Shown here: positions 1 to 6,390 of the stretch, piece by piece
How positions within the stretch are numbered: position 1 is the stretch's first letter
How the letters are laid out: the number at the start of each line of letters is the position of its first letter
Assembly: GCA_964626885.1 (NCBI GenBank)
Contig: CAZVJA010000260.1
Coordinates: 1-6,768, forward strand
DNA length: 6,768 nucleotides
Origin: CAZVJA01 sp964626885
GTDB lineage: Bacteria > Planctomycetota > Planctomycetia > Planctomycetales > Planctomycetaceae
Direction: 5' to 3'
Program-made: the position numbers and the translations under genes
Notes under the pieces: generated by a model
Told to the model about the DNA's origin: nothing
Seen by the model: only the letters and a program-made list of their open reading frames with translations
Databases searched by the model: none

Positions 1-1119
1 GCTCCGCAAATTGTGACCGGCGAGCGCGGGACGGAGCCACGCAGGGTTTTCCATAAAGAACCGTGTCTGCCGATCAAAATCGGCGTCCGCCTCCCGCTTT
101 TGTTGATAGACCGGCACCGGCCAACCCCGATACTGCGCGATGACCGTTGCGTAATCCCAGTAGGCCCCCTTCACCAGCCGCACCCAGACCGGCGTCCCCC
201 GCTCTTTCGACCATTCCAAGAGGCCGGCCAGATCCCGTTCCGCGTCGGGAAGATACGTCTGGATGACAACGCCGGTATCCGGAAAGTCCCGAAACTCGTC
301 TTCGAGCATCACTTCCTTGAAGATTTCGAGCGTGAGATCCTTATACGCGTATTGTTCCATGTCGACGTGGACGAAGGCGTCGTGCTGCCGCGCGGCGCGC
401 AATAAGGGCCGCAAGCGATGCTTCACCTCGGCCGCGGTTCCCTGCGGATCGATGGGACGAAAGTGGCTGCACAACGCGGAGAGCTTGATCGAAACATTGA
501 CACGCGGAATCGGACCAAATTGGTCGCAATCGATCGTGACATTTTCAGACCAGCGATTGACTTCCGGGGCCAACCCCTCGATCAGGTTCAGATAGGCTTG
601 CTGGTAAGCGTCGGCTTCACGTTCGCTAATGACCGCTTCTCCGAGCAGATCGAGCGTGAATGCGAACCCCTGCTTGCGAATCTTGGCGATCCCCTGCAAG
701 ACTTCTTCGACGCGATTGCCGGCGATGAAACGGCGGGCCATGCGTGTTGCGTTGGTTCGAGCATTGAGAGCCAATGCCCGGCCGAGCACCGAATTCGGCT
801 GCGAAATGTCGAGCCCCAAGCGGACTGCCCACGGGAGATGCTCGCGAACCTCCTCGAAATACTCGTGCAGATGCCGCGTCACCGATTCGTGCGAGCGGAG
901 CATTGGCAGCACATCAACGAAGCGGAACATCTGCACCTTGACCGATTCATCAGCCATGGCCCAGGCGAGGATGCGGTCGTCCCACCAGCGGCGCTCAAAT
1001 AAAGACGGGGTACGCCGCTCCAGGTGATTCCAGAGATCACGGCCGATCCGTTGCGTTTCCACCTCGACGGCGGGGGCGGGGTCGGTCGGTTTGGATGCGG
1101 CTTTGGTCTTCCGTGCCAC
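1..1119 (-). CDS. putA: PutA-type proline dehydrogenase, N-terminal 373 residues (3' end outside window)
   Basis: The family oxidises L-proline to pyrroline-5-carboxylate with FAD; bifunctional PutA then oxidises glutamate semialdehyde to glutamate. Translating the minus strand from GTG at 1119 gives 373 residues with no stop before the edge. Visible are an N-terminal arm with FRFVDVLP (residues 65-72), then the proline dehydrogenase barrel: DLLGE (157-161), IKLSAL (211-216), HVDMEQY (251-257), VIQTYL (285-290) and VRLVKGAYW (313-321), ending in AGHNLRS. By analogy with E. coli PutA, Lys212, Asp253, Gln287 and Arg314 line the FAD/proline site. The arm and overall style suggest the long bifunctional form, but the aldehyde dehydrogenase half would lie beyond the window, so this is inference. 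The N-terminus is too short for the ribbon-helix-helix DNA-binding domain of autoregulatory PutA. GTG was chosen because an in-frame TAA lies 36 bases upstream (1155-1157), residues about 20 onward resemble the family, and GGAAAG sits nine bases before it. The first 20 residues are low-complexity (Lys/Ala/Pro). Confidence 0.93.
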   Translation of the reverse strand, partial: MARKTKAASKPTDPAPAVEVETQRIGRDLWNHLERRTPSLFERRWWDDRILAWAMADESVKVQMFRFVDVLPMLRSHESVTRHLHEYFEEVREHLPWAVRLGLDISQPNSVLGRALALNARTNATRMARRFIAGNRVEEVLQGIAKIRKQGFAFTLDLLGEAVISEREADAYQQAYLNLIEGLAPEVNRWSENVTIDCDQFGPIPRVNVSIKLSALCSHFRPIDPQGTAAEVKHRLRPLLRAARQHDAFVHVDMEQYAYKDLTLEIFKEVMLEDEFRDFPDTGVVIQTYLPDAERDLAGLLEWSKERGTPVWVRLVKGAYWDYATVIAQYRGWPVPVYQQKREADADFDRQTRFFMENPAWLRPALAGHNLRS

Positions 1120-1187
1120 GCCTGGAGACTTTCCAATAGAAGTCGGACAGAGTTAAAAACAGAGTATTCAGGTAGCACCCGCAGGAT

Positions 1188-1211
1188 GTGAAACACGACG
1201 TGCGATTTCAC
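1188..1211. repeat. Interrupted palindrome GTGAAA-N12-TTTCAC upstream of putA
   Basis: GTGAAA (1188-1193) and TTTCAC (1206-1211) are perfect inverted 6-base arms around a 12-base centre that itself contains CACGACGTG. It lies 69 bases before the putA start and just downstream, in the transcribed direction, of the -10-like hexamer. That position would suit an operator or a leader hairpin. Arms this short can arise by chance, and no known regulator site is recognised. Confidence 0.3.
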
Positions 1212-1230
1212 CGGGACTGCAACCGGCTAG

Positions 1231-1236
1231 ATTGTA
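1231..1236 (-). promoter_or_regulatory. Possible -10 element for putA
   Basis: The minus strand reads TACAAT here, matching the sigma-70 -10 consensus at five of six positions. It is about 112 bases upstream of the putA GTG. No good -35 hexamer stands 16-18 bases further upstream (the best is TTTCAG), so this is only a candidate. Confidence 0.2.
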
Positions 1237-1337
1237 GTGTGAGAAGTTTGTGTCTGAAAGGCGCTGAAGAACGGTTGCCCGAAGGTCACACAGACTGGCT
1301 GCTTCCCGATCGCAGAAAGCTGATCGCTGACCGCGTC

Positions 1338-2573
1338 CTACGTCGTGTAATCCGAGTTGAGCCGAACATACTCAGCCGTGAGATCACTGGTCCAGAAGCG
1401 GACGCCAAATTTCCCGAGCGGCAGGTCGAGTTCCAGATGCGTTTCCCTGTTGCTTCGCAAACTCTGCGAGAGCTGCTTCGCATCGAAGTTGGACGGCGCC
1501 CCATTCTGATAAACCAGCGTGCCGTTGATGTGGAGCGTCATGTCTTCTTCCCGCAGGTCGACACCACAGTAGCCGGCGGCGGAGATGATCCGACCCCAAT
1601 TCGGATCTGCTCCGGTGATGGCGGTCTTCACAAGCGGGCCATTGGCGATCGTCCGAGCGATCAGCCGCGCCTCATCACGGGTCCGCAGACCACGCACATC
1701 GATGGTAATGATGTGTTCGGCCCCTTCGGCATCTCGGACGATCGACTGGGCGAGTTCCTCTGCCACTTCGCGGATCGCCTGCTCGATGCTCTCGTTCGAA
1801 ACCGGGCCGCACTCGGCCGCTCCACTGGCAAGCAGAATGACTGAGTCGCTGGTGCTGGTGTGTCCTTCGACACTGATACAGTTGAACGTGTCGTCAACGG
1901 CACGCCGGAGCATGGCATCGGCGTCGGCGGGCGATAGGACGGCGTCGGTCATAATGACCGCGAGCATGGTGGCCATATTGGGGCCGATCATGGCCGCCCC
2001 TTTGGCTGCCCCGCTCACGCGGACACCTTCGTGATCCTGGTTTCCGGTGGGGTGCTCCACAAATCGCGTGGCCTGCTTGAAGAACGTGTCGGTGGTCATC
2101 ATCCCCCGCGCGGCATTCTCAAAAGCCTGTGGTGTGCTCGCCAATTGTTGATGGACCGCCGGTATTCCCGCAGCGAGTTTTTCGCGCGGTAAGAACCGGC
2201 CAATCACTCCGGTCGAGCAGACGAGCACGTCCTCCGGCGGGCATTTCAGAAGCTTCGCCACTTCCGACGTCATCCAGCGGGCATCATCGATTCCACGGTC
2301 GCCGGTGCAGGCATTTGCGTTGCCTGAGTTGATGATGACGCCGCGCGCGGTTTCCCGGGGAACCCGTTCCCGCGAAACCTTCACCGGTGCCCCGCAGACA
2401 CGATTGGTGGTATAGACTCCGGCTGCCGTGCAGGGGGAATCGGAAATAAACAATGCCAAGTCGAGCCTGGCCGGATCGTCCTTGATGCCGCAATGCACAC
2501 CGGCGGCGCGAAAACCATTGGGGAGCGGAATATTTTCAGACACGATTTTTTCCCGACATTTTGTGGGTGGCAT
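1338..2573 (-). CDS. argJ: Arginine biosynthesis protein ArgJ (glutamate/ornithine N-acetyltransferase)
   Basis: ArgJ transfers the acetyl group from N-acetylornithine to glutamate, giving ornithine and N-acetylglutamate and so closing the cyclic arginine pathway in the cytoplasm. Some members also use acetyl-CoA; the sequence does not tell which type this is. The 411-residue length is normal. Motifs in order: GFRAAGV (20-26), INSGNANACTG (81-91), STGVIG with the likely oxyanion-hole Thr121-Gly122, KGAAMIGPNMATML (191-204) and the C-terminal NSDYTT. ArgJ precursors cleave themselves before the threonine of the PNMA/TML sequence, here Thr202, which becomes the nucleophile and N-terminus of the beta chain. 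The usual KGSGMI is KGAAMI here, a mild variation. The ATG at 2573 is 27 bases after the argC stop (TAA at 2603-2601); no strong ribosome-binding site is seen in that gap, so coupling to argC translation is plausible. The stop is TAG (1340-1338). Confidence 0.97.
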   Translation of the reverse strand: MPPTKCREKIVSENIPLPNGFRAAGVHCGIKDDPARLDLALFISDSPCTAAGVYTTNRVCGAPVKVSRERVPRETARGVIINSGNANACTGDRGIDDARWMTSEVAKLLKCPPEDVLVCSTGVIGRFLPREKLAAGIPAVHQQLASTPQAFENAARGMMTTDTFFKQATRFVEHPTGNQDHEGVRVSGAAKGAAMIGPNMATMLAVIMTDAVLSPADADAMLRRAVDDTFNCISVEGHTSTSDSVILLASGAAECGPVSNESIEQAIREVAEELAQSIVRDAEGAEHIITIDVRGLRTRDEARLIARTIANGPLVKTAITGADPNWGRIISAAGYCGVDLREEDMTLHINGTLVYQNGAPSNFDAKQLSQSLRSNRETHLELDLPLGKFGVRFWTSDLTAEYVRLNSDYTT

Positions 2574-2600
2574 GAAAATCTGCCGCGAGCGGAGGGAATC

Positions 2601-3614
2601 TTACGGCAACAACCCCGTCGTTTCCGGAAATCCGTTCATCAGATTGAAATTCTGCACCGCTACGCCGGCGGCCCCTTTGATCAGGTTATCGAGCACGCAA
2701 AGGATCAGCGGCTGGCCCCGGACCACGCGCACGGTCATATCGCAGAAGTTCGTGTTGGCGACGTCCTTGGTCGCTGGGAGATGTTCCACCACTCGAATGA
2801 ACGGCTTGCCGGCGTAGAACTTTCGCATGGCGTCGAGAAGCTCGTCTTCTGAAACCTGTCGTGCAAACTTCGCATACATCGTGCAGAGAATACCGCGATC
2901 CATCGGCACGAGGTGCGGAGTGAAGACCACTTCCACGTTTTTCCCACAGGATTGCGTGAGAACTTGCTCGATCTCCGGCGTGTGTCGATGGCGTCCCACC
3001 GAATAAGCGGAGATGCTTTCGTTGCATTCGGAATACAGCGTCGTCAACTTGGGAGACCGACCTGCCCCGGAGACGCCGCTTTTGGCATCGATGATGATCC
3101 CGGTCGGTTCGATATACCCACCGCACAACAATGGGGCCAGACCGAGAATCGATGTGCTGGTGTAACAGCCGGGGTTCGCAATTAGCGGAGCTGCGGGGAT
3201 CGCCTTCGCGAAGAGTTCCGGCAGACCATAAACCGCGAGATCGAGCCGGGCTTGGTCCGTGTGAGGCTGCCCGTACCAGCTTTCATAAACGGCGGGGTCA
3301 CTCAACCGATAGTCGGCGCTCAGGTCGACAACACGGCAGCCGGCGTCCAGCAATTCCGCGACAGCCACCATGCTTGCCCCGTGAGGCAAGGCGGTAAACA
3401 CGAACTTTGCTTGCTGGGCAACCTCTCGCGGGCTGAGATTCCGGCAATTGACATCCAACCGGCCATACAGGCAGGGATGAATGGCGTGGATGGGAGGCTC
3501 CCCTTCCTGACGGCTGGTCAAGGCCGTGATTTGAACATCCGGATGGCGCAGCAGGATTTTGATCAACTCGAGCGCCGTGTATCCGGTGGCTCCCAATATT
3601 GCGACTTTGACCAT
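2601..3614 (-). CDS. argC: N-acetyl-gamma-glutamyl-phosphate reductase ArgC
   Basis: ArgC reduces N-acetyl-gamma-glutamyl phosphate to the semialdehyde with NADPH, the third step of arginine synthesis, in the cytoplasm. With the start at 3614 the protein has 337 residues, typical of the family. It begins MVKVAILGATGYTALEL, the dinucleotide-binding Rossmann start (GATGYT at 8-13). It then has FTALPHG (73-79), DLSADYRL (97-104), the active-site NPGCYTS with Cys150, SGVSGAGR (179-186), the GRHRHTPEIEQ stretch (207-217) supplying the catalytic histidine, and FTPHLVPMDRGI (231-242). The frame is open for 97 more codons upstream, to 3905, but the family starts at the Rossmann strand and that extension is unlike any ArgC N-terminus, so ATG 3614 was chosen. 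The ribosome-binding site is weak (GGGACAG close to the start). It is the first gene of a probable argC-argJ operon. No recognisable ArgR box is seen upstream. Confidence 0.97.
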   Translation of the reverse strand: MVKVAILGATGYTALELIKILLRHPDVQITALTSRQEGEPPIHAIHPCLYGRLDVNCRNLSPREVAQQAKFVFTALPHGASMVAVAELLDAGCRVVDLSADYRLSDPAVYESWYGQPHTDQARLDLAVYGLPELFAKAIPAAPLIANPGCYTSTSILGLAPLLCGGYIEPTGIIIDAKSGVSGAGRSPKLTTLYSECNESISAYSVGRHRHTPEIEQVLTQSCGKNVEVVFTPHLVPMDRGILCTMYAKFARQVSEDELLDAMRKFYAGKPFIRVVEHLPATKDVANTNFCDMTVRVVRGQPLILCVLDNLIKGAAGVAVQNFNLMNGFPETTGLLP

Positions 3615-3662
3615 AAGCTGTCCCGCACATTCTCTCGGCTCGATAGACTCGTTTAAGGTCGT

Positions 3663-3668
3663 ATTGTA
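3663..3668 (-). promoter_or_regulatory. Possible -10 element for argC
   Basis: The minus strand reads TACAAT, five of six matches to the sigma-70 -10 consensus. It would give a leader of roughly 40 bases before the argC ATG, a reasonable distance. The corresponding -35 position (TTTCGC) is poor. The inverted repeat at 3692-3717 sits directly upstream of that position. Confidence 0.3.
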
Positions 3669-3691
3669 CGGAAGCATCCGATAGCGCGAAA

Positions 3692-3717
3692 GGGAGGCGA
3701 TTGGCGCATCGTCTCCC
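3692..3717. repeat. Inverted repeat upstream of argC (10-bp stem, 6-base loop)
   Basis: GGGAGGCGAT (3692-3701) and ATCGTCTCCC (3708-3717) form a ten-pair stem with one G-T wobble around the loop TGGCGC. In minus-strand RNA the wobble becomes an A-C mismatch. There is no T run after it on the plus strand and only three Ts on the minus strand, so it is a poor terminator. Its place just upstream of the candidate argC promoter would suit an operator. Confidence 0.45.
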
Positions 3718-3828
3718 GAAAAGATAGATGCGGTTGCTTCAAAATGGTTCGCAAAACGATCACAATAGCCAGTCTCGCCGGTCGATCCGGACGGCCGATC
3801 CCCGCCGTCACGCCCGCAGCGAGGTTTT

Positions 3829-3852
3829 GGAGTCGGCTTTCGCACCGACTCC
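3829..3852. repeat. Perfect 8-bp inverted repeat in the cupin gene leader, with tandem CCGACT
   Basis: GGAGTCGG (3829-3836) and CCGACTCC (3845-3852) are perfect complements around an eight-base loop, CTTTCGCA. The right arm begins a tandem duplication, CCGACT at 3845-3850 and 3851-3856, so the inner part of the left arm (AGTCGG) could pair with either copy. It lies about 80 bases before the cupin ATG. No T run follows, so a terminator is unlikely; an operator or a leader hairpin is possible. Confidence 0.5.
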
Positions 3853-3932
3853 GACTCGACACGATGATCCAACATCCAAAACCAACCACACAGATCATTC
3901 TTCAAATAACGAACCAGGAGTAGCGCACTACC

Positions 3933-5159
3933 ATGACCAACGCTGCGAAAACGGCCTCCGCGGCCCTGACCGAGGGAAATGGCATTCTGAGATTGTCACC
4001 GAACTGGGTTCCCCGTTCGTTCCTGCAGCCTGGACGCCGGCTGAAGCTGCACCCGGCGGACTACTACGCGCTCGGCACGCATCGCGGCGGAATTGACGAA
4101 CGCTGGTTCGGCTCGACGACCCCGGCCGCTAACGAAGGGGCTCCGCCGGACGAGGGACTCAGCTACTGCGTCTTCGGTAAGGAGAAATTCACGCTGCGGG
4201 ACGCCATTTCGGATCTGGGAGCCGAGATCGTCGGCGATTCCATCTGGAAAGCATACGGCCGTTGGCCCGTCTACTCGAAGTTCTTCGACAACATGGGCCC
4301 CATTCCGCATCACATGCACCAGAACGACGCGCAAGCGAAGCTCGTCGGGCAGCAGGGAAAGCCGGAGTCGTACTACTTCCCGCCGCAGATGAACGCCATC
4401 GGCAACAATTTCCCGTACACTTTCATGGGGCTCGAGCCGGGAACCACGAAGCAGAACGTCATCGACTGCCTCGCCCGCTGGAATGACGGGGACAACGGCA
4501 TTCTCGACCTGTCGAAAGCGTATCGTCTTAAGCCCGGCACCGGCTGGCTGATTCCTCCCTGCGTGCTCCATGCTCCGGGGAGCTTGGTGACGTATGAGCC
4601 GCAGTGGGGAAGCGACGTGTTCGGCATGTATCAGTCGATGGTCGAGGGACGAGCCGTCCCCCGATCGCTGCTGACGAAAGACTTCCCGAAAGAAAAGCAC
4701 GACGACCTGCAATATCTTGTCGATGCCCTCGACTGGGACGCCAACGTCGATCCCAGCTTCAAGGATTCGCATTACCTCGAGCCGATTCCGGTGGCCGATA
4801 CCGCGAAGGAGGGGTACGTCGACCGCTGGATCGTCTACGGTAAGGTCGCTGGTAAACAACTCTTCACCGCGAAGGAGTTGACCGTCGATCCGGGCAAGAA
4901 GTGTACGATCAAGGACGGCGGCGCTTACGGCTGGATCACCGTGCAAGGAGAAGGCCGCATCGGCAAACTTCGCTTGCAAACTCCCGCGATGATCCGCTAC
5001 GGAGCCCTCACGGAAGACGAAGTCTTCGTTACGGCCAAGGCGGCCGGCGAGGGAGTCGTCGTCGAGAACACCGGCAGCGAACCGCTGGTCGGACTCCGCT
5101 ACTTCGGCCCCGACGCACAGCCCAACGCGCCGAGCGTGGGGGACCACAAGAAACGGTAA
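3933..5159 (+). CDS. Two-domain cupin resembling class I mannose-6-phosphate isomerase
   Basis: This 408-residue protein has the length and metal-site layout of class I phosphomannose isomerases, zinc cupins that interconvert aldose and ketose phosphates. The first cupin carries PHHMHQND (125-132, His127 and His129), Glu145 in KPESYYFPP and His213 in PPCVLHAPGS, matching the spacing of the family's four zinc ligands (Gln/His, His, Glu, His). PGTGWLIPP (201-209) precedes the last histidine as in the family's entry strand. A second cupin-like stretch follows at about 300-395 (LTVDPGKKCTIKDGG then VQGEGRIG). No signal peptide or membrane segment is seen. The ATG is preceded by AGGAG at a 12-base spacing, and LRLSPNWVPRSF (19-30) begins the conserved part. 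The first 18 residues are variable in style. The substrate is unknown; a true ManA role is not assured because the ManA motifs are only loosely matched. It probably works with the TIM-barrel protein encoded downstream. The stop overlaps an ATG (TAATG, 5157-5161). Confidence 0.82.
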   Translation: MTNAAKTASAALTEGNGILRLSPNWVPRSFLQPGRRLKLHPADYYALGTHRGGIDERWFGSTTPAANEGAPPDEGLSYCVFGKEKFTLRDAISDLGAEIVGDSIWKAYGRWPVYSKFFDNMGPIPHHMHQNDAQAKLVGQQGKPESYYFPPQMNAIGNNFPYTFMGLEPGTTKQNVIDCLARWNDGDNGILDLSKAYRLKPGTGWLIPPCVLHAPGSLVTYEPQWGSDVFGMYQSMVEGRAVPRSLLTKDFPKEKHDDLQYLVDALDWDANVDPSFKDSHYLEPIPVADTAKEGYVDRWIVYGKVAGKQLFTAKELTVDPGKKCTIKDGGAYGWITVQGEGRIGKLRLQTPAMIRYGALTEDEVFVTAKAAGEGVVVENTGSEPLVGLRYFGPDAQPNAPSVGDHKKR

Positions 5160-5163
5160 TGCA

Positions 5164-5263
5164 NNNNNNNNNNNNNNNNNNNNNNNNNNNNNNNNNNNNN
5201 NNNNNNNNNNNNNNNNNNNNNNNNNNNNNNNNNNNNNNNNNNNNNNNNNNNNNNNNNNNNNNN
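5164..5263. other. Assembly gap (100 Ns)
   Basis: Exactly 100 consecutive Ns, a conventional placeholder for a gap of unknown size. It removes the region between the cupin stop and the visible part of the TIM-barrel gene, including that gene's start codon and any intergenic signal. Reading frames cannot be carried across it. Confidence 0.99.
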
Positions 5264-6309
5264 CCACACGCAATAACTTCCCGAAACTGCACAATGCCGC
5301 CTGGCCCGGAGTTGTGGGAAAAGGGCCTGATTCGGAGCCCCCGATCAGCCTCGACGAGATGCTCGACCTCACGGCCGCCGCGGAAGTCGACGGCATGAAG
5401 TTCGACGGGGTGGACTTGTTCCTGTTTGCTCCGCATGTCGATATCGATGCGAGCGACGACGACCTGAAGCGGCTGGCCGACAAAGTTCGCTCGCGAAAGC
5501 TCGTGATTGGCTCCGTGGTCGCGCCGGTCTGGCCTCCGACCGGCGGGGGCTCGGCCATGGGGAACGACGCCGAGCGGAAGCAATTCCTCGTGCAGGTCGA
5601 AAAGGGGTGCAAGATCGCGAAGAAGCTTCGGGAGATGGGAGTACGTCCCTATGGGGTCGTGCGAATCGACTCTGCCAGCGGACCCGGCGACTGGGCCAAA
5701 GATCCCGAAGGAAATCAGAAGAAGATTGCGGCGACCTTCCGCCAAGCCTGCGACATCGCAAAAAACCACGGCGAAAGACTCGCCGCTGAAGGGGAAATCT
5801 GCTGGGGAGGAATGCACAGCTGGAAGCGAATGGTGCAACTCCTTGAATTGACGGATCGCCCCGGCACGCTCGGCTTCCAGGCGGACATGGCCCATACCCT
5901 GCTCTACACCATGGGCTATAACGCGCCGGAAGACCGCATCCTTCCCGAGAACTGGAACTGGAGCGATCCCGCGACGCTTGATTCAGCTCTGCGGACGCTC
6001 ACCGCGGCGCTGCGCCCGTGGACAATCGACTTCCACGTCGCACAGAACGACGCCACGGTGAAAGGCTCCGGGTCACACGACAAAACCGGCCGGCATTGTT
6101 TGCCGAACGACCCGAACGGCAAAATGAAGATCGCGCACCACGCCGGGTTCTGGCTGCGCGACGCGTACGGCAACCTGACACAACGGATCCGCCACATCTG
6201 CTGGGATGGCTGCATGTTCCCCAACGAAACGATGATGAAGCCGCAGACCTGGAATGACATTCTCAAAGCAATGATCGACGTGCGAAACGCGCACGGGTGG
6301 AGCGAGTAA
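5264..6309 (+). CDS. Sugar phosphate isomerase/epimerase-like TIM-barrel protein (5' end lost in gap)
   Basis: The protein resembles the xylose-isomerase-like TIM-barrel family (AP endonuclease family 2 fold), whose members isomerise or epimerise sugars with divalent metals. The frame is open from the gap edge, two bases of a broken codon then TRNNFPKLHNAAWPG, so the family-like N-terminus is present and the start codon probably lies just inside the gap. A GTG at 5314 is internal, not the start. Numbering from that GTG, the barrel shows MKFDGVDLF (28-36), AAEGEICWGG (157-166, likely metal-binding Glu159 or Glu161), GFQADMAHTL (187-196, Asp191), TIDFHVAQND (237-246, His241) and HDKTGRHCLP (255-264). 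The ligand roles are inferred from the fold. The C-terminus, after IRHICWDGCMFP (292-303), is a normal end at TAA. The substrate is not known. It is probably co-transcribed with the cupin gene. At least 348 residues are visible; only a few should be missing. Confidence 0.85.
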
Positions 6310-6390
6310 CGCGCTACACCAGGAAAGCACGAAGCACGAATGACGAAAGAAATCTGAAGCACGAAGTCCGAATGAAGAGGATTTCACAGG
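6310..6390 (+). repeat. Short spacer with repeated AGCACGAA units
   Basis: The 81 bases before the four-helix-bundle gene contain AGCACGAA three times (6326-6333, 6333-6340, 6358-6365). The ten-mer GAAGCACGAA recurs at 6331-6340 and 6356-6365, exactly 25 bases apart, each copy followed within ten bases by another CGAA (6344-6347 and 6369-6372). The stretch is purine-rich and simple in sequence. From memory, similar runs of GAAGCACGAA/ATCCGAA-like units occur in intergenic regions of planctomycetes, often near genes of the four-helix-bundle type; that association is recalled, not tested here. Confidence 0.6.

Larger units (their letters stand above)
1120..1337 (-). other. argJ-putA intergenic spacer
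   Basis: This 218-base spacer lies downstream of argJ and upstream of putA, with both genes read on the minus strand. No plausible coding frame with family-like content is seen. It holds a -10-like TACAAT (1236-1231) and an interrupted palindrome (1188-1211), described separately. I found no GC-rich hairpin followed by a T run after the argJ stop, so no intrinsic terminator can be called. The length favours an independent putA promoter, though read-through from argCJ cannot be excluded. Confidence 0.5.
3615..3932. other. Divergent intergenic region between argC and the cupin gene
   Basis: This 318-base region separates argC (minus) from the cupin gene (plus), so it should carry promoters for both. 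It contains a -10-like TACAAT for argC, two inverted repeats (3692-3717 and 3829-3852), and AGGAG (3916-3920) 12 bases before the cupin ATG, a usable though slightly distant ribosome-binding site. I could not find a convincing plus-strand promoter. No coding frame here has family-like content. Confidence 0.6.

Noticed and set aside
1280..1337. Intrinsic terminator after argJ
   Set aside because: Only a weak five-base CGATC/GATCG pairing is seen (within 1308-1328) and no T run follows it on the minus strand.
418..1844. Plus-strand open frames at 418-1002 and 1188-1844
   Set aside because: They are antisense to putA and argJ, whose minus-strand translations carry full family motifs; the plus-strand products match nothing recognisable.
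3615..3905. 97-codon in-frame N-terminal extension of argC starting at 3905
   Set aside because: The ArgC family begins at the Rossmann strand (MVKVAILGATG). The extension has no family-like content and would cover the divergent promoter region and both inverted repeats.
3996..5612. Long minus-strand open frame running through the N gap
   Set aside because: It is antisense to two strongly supported plus-strand genes and bridges unknown bases; its content is a high-GC shadow of those genes.
6326..6365. AGCACGAA repeats as a CRISPR array
   Set aside because: The units are eight to ten bases, partly overlapping, with one irregular spacing and no regular spacers or cas genes.
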